A stretch of DNA of 64,000 nt, taken from positions 6,514 through 70,513 of the forward strand of contig PMZR01000122.1 in NCBI GenBank assembly GCA_003170135.1, read 5' to 3'. The notes under the pieces are model-generated. The model was not told the DNA's origin. It made no database searches and worked only from the letters and a program-made list of their open reading frames with translations. The position numbers were made by a program, and so were the translations under genes. Positions 63,878 to 64,000 of this stretch are shown here, in pieces. Every line of letters begins with the position of its first letter. The first letter of the stretch is position 1. This stretch comes from Acidobacteriota bacterium (GTDB lineage: Bacteria > Acidobacteriota > Vicinamibacteria > Vicinamibacterales > Fen-181).

Positions 63878-64000
63878 ATGGTGAACCTGGCGGACACTCG
63901 CAATGGCGTGCTGCCGCACGGACACGAGAGCCAGAAGGTGGTGATCGTCAACGGCAGCCCCGATGTTCTCGAAATGCTGGAATCTGCCGTGGATCCCGGC
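63878..64000 (+). CDS. Response regulator receiver-domain protein (N-terminal fragment)
   Basis: The frame opens at the ATG at 63878 and runs off the window edge after 41 codons. Residues 20-36 read KVVIVNGSPDVLEMLES, the first strand and helix of a receiver domain. The acidic residues normally following strand 1 are replaced by Asn-Gly-Ser-Pro-Asp, so the metal site may be incomplete. AAAGGGGCGG precedes the ATG. The output domain and phosphorylation Asp lie outside the window. Confidence 0.65.
   Translation, partial: MVNLADTRNGVLPHGHESQKVVIVNGSPDVLEMLESAVDPG

Overview
The window is a high-GC bacterial chromosome segment with densely packed genes on both strands. The protein set points to a soil-type, aerobic, heterotrophic member of the Acidobacteriota, perhaps the Vicinamibacteria. 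This placement is an inference from gene content: a large secreted metallopeptidase/propeller/outer-membrane-barrel protein, a FecR/DUF6600-type secreted protein, an ECF sigma/anti-sigma pair, an orphan NuoB/NuoI pair and many CoA-linked catabolic genes. No rRNA, tRNA, CRISPR array, insertion sequence or prophage was recognised.

Layout. 1-0.9 kb has no recognisable gene. 0.9-12 kb holds a broken secreted coiled-coil gene, a secreted M20 peptidase, the acetate kinase/phosphotransacetylase pair, a methylmalonate-semialdehyde dehydrogenase, a PfkB sugar kinase, a YheT-like hydrolase, a DUF72 protein, an RRM RNA-binding protein and a CusF-SCO copper lipoprotein. 12-17 kb is an operon of indolepyruvate:ferredoxin oxidoreductase (iorA, iorB) and an ADP-forming acyl-CoA synthetase. 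17-25 kb has a PLP enzyme with a Cys-rich tail, a FecR/DUF6600 protein, small secreted or zinc proteins and an ECF sigma/anti-sigma/thioredoxin operon. 25-32 kb has the giant peptidase-barrel protein, a thioesterase, and a TPR/retropepsin gene next to its truncated, frameshifted duplicate. 32-35 kb has nuoI, nuoB, a ferredoxin and an IclR regulator. 35-41 kb has a B12 radical SAM enzyme and a di-iron epoxidase/aldehyde dehydrogenase/enoyl-CoA hydratase group. 41-46 kb is lipA-pdhA-pdhB-pdhC. 46-64 kb holds a uracil-DNA glycosylase, two PLP enzymes, a MoxR-VWA pair, a YpdA-like reductase, cytochrome bd (cydAB), an anion permease, folE, beta-oxidation enzymes, an isopropylmalate-type dehydrogenase and the start of a response regulator.

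Metabolic theme. Pyruvate dehydrogenase, Pta-AckA, IorAB with an ADP-forming acyl-CoA synthetase, the methylmalonate-semialdehyde dehydrogenase, thiolase, 3-hydroxyacyl-CoA dehydrogenase and enoyl-CoA hydratase form a set for amino-acid, aromatic and acyl-CoA breakdown with substrate-level ATP formation. Cytochrome bd, the SCO protein and the NuoB/I pair belong to respiration.

The most striking feature is not a gene. About twenty intergenic gaps contain degenerate tandem repeats with a 7-base unit. The word differs from locus to locus (for example GTGCGAA, GTGCTAC, GGCCTTG, GTAGACA, GTTGGTC, GGACCAA, TCGGACC). Most begin within a few bases of a stop codon, several supply the stop codon itself, and many have a second arm of reverse-complement words, so the locus can fold into a long imperfect hairpin. 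They look like one dispersed family of 3'-end elements with an unknown role.
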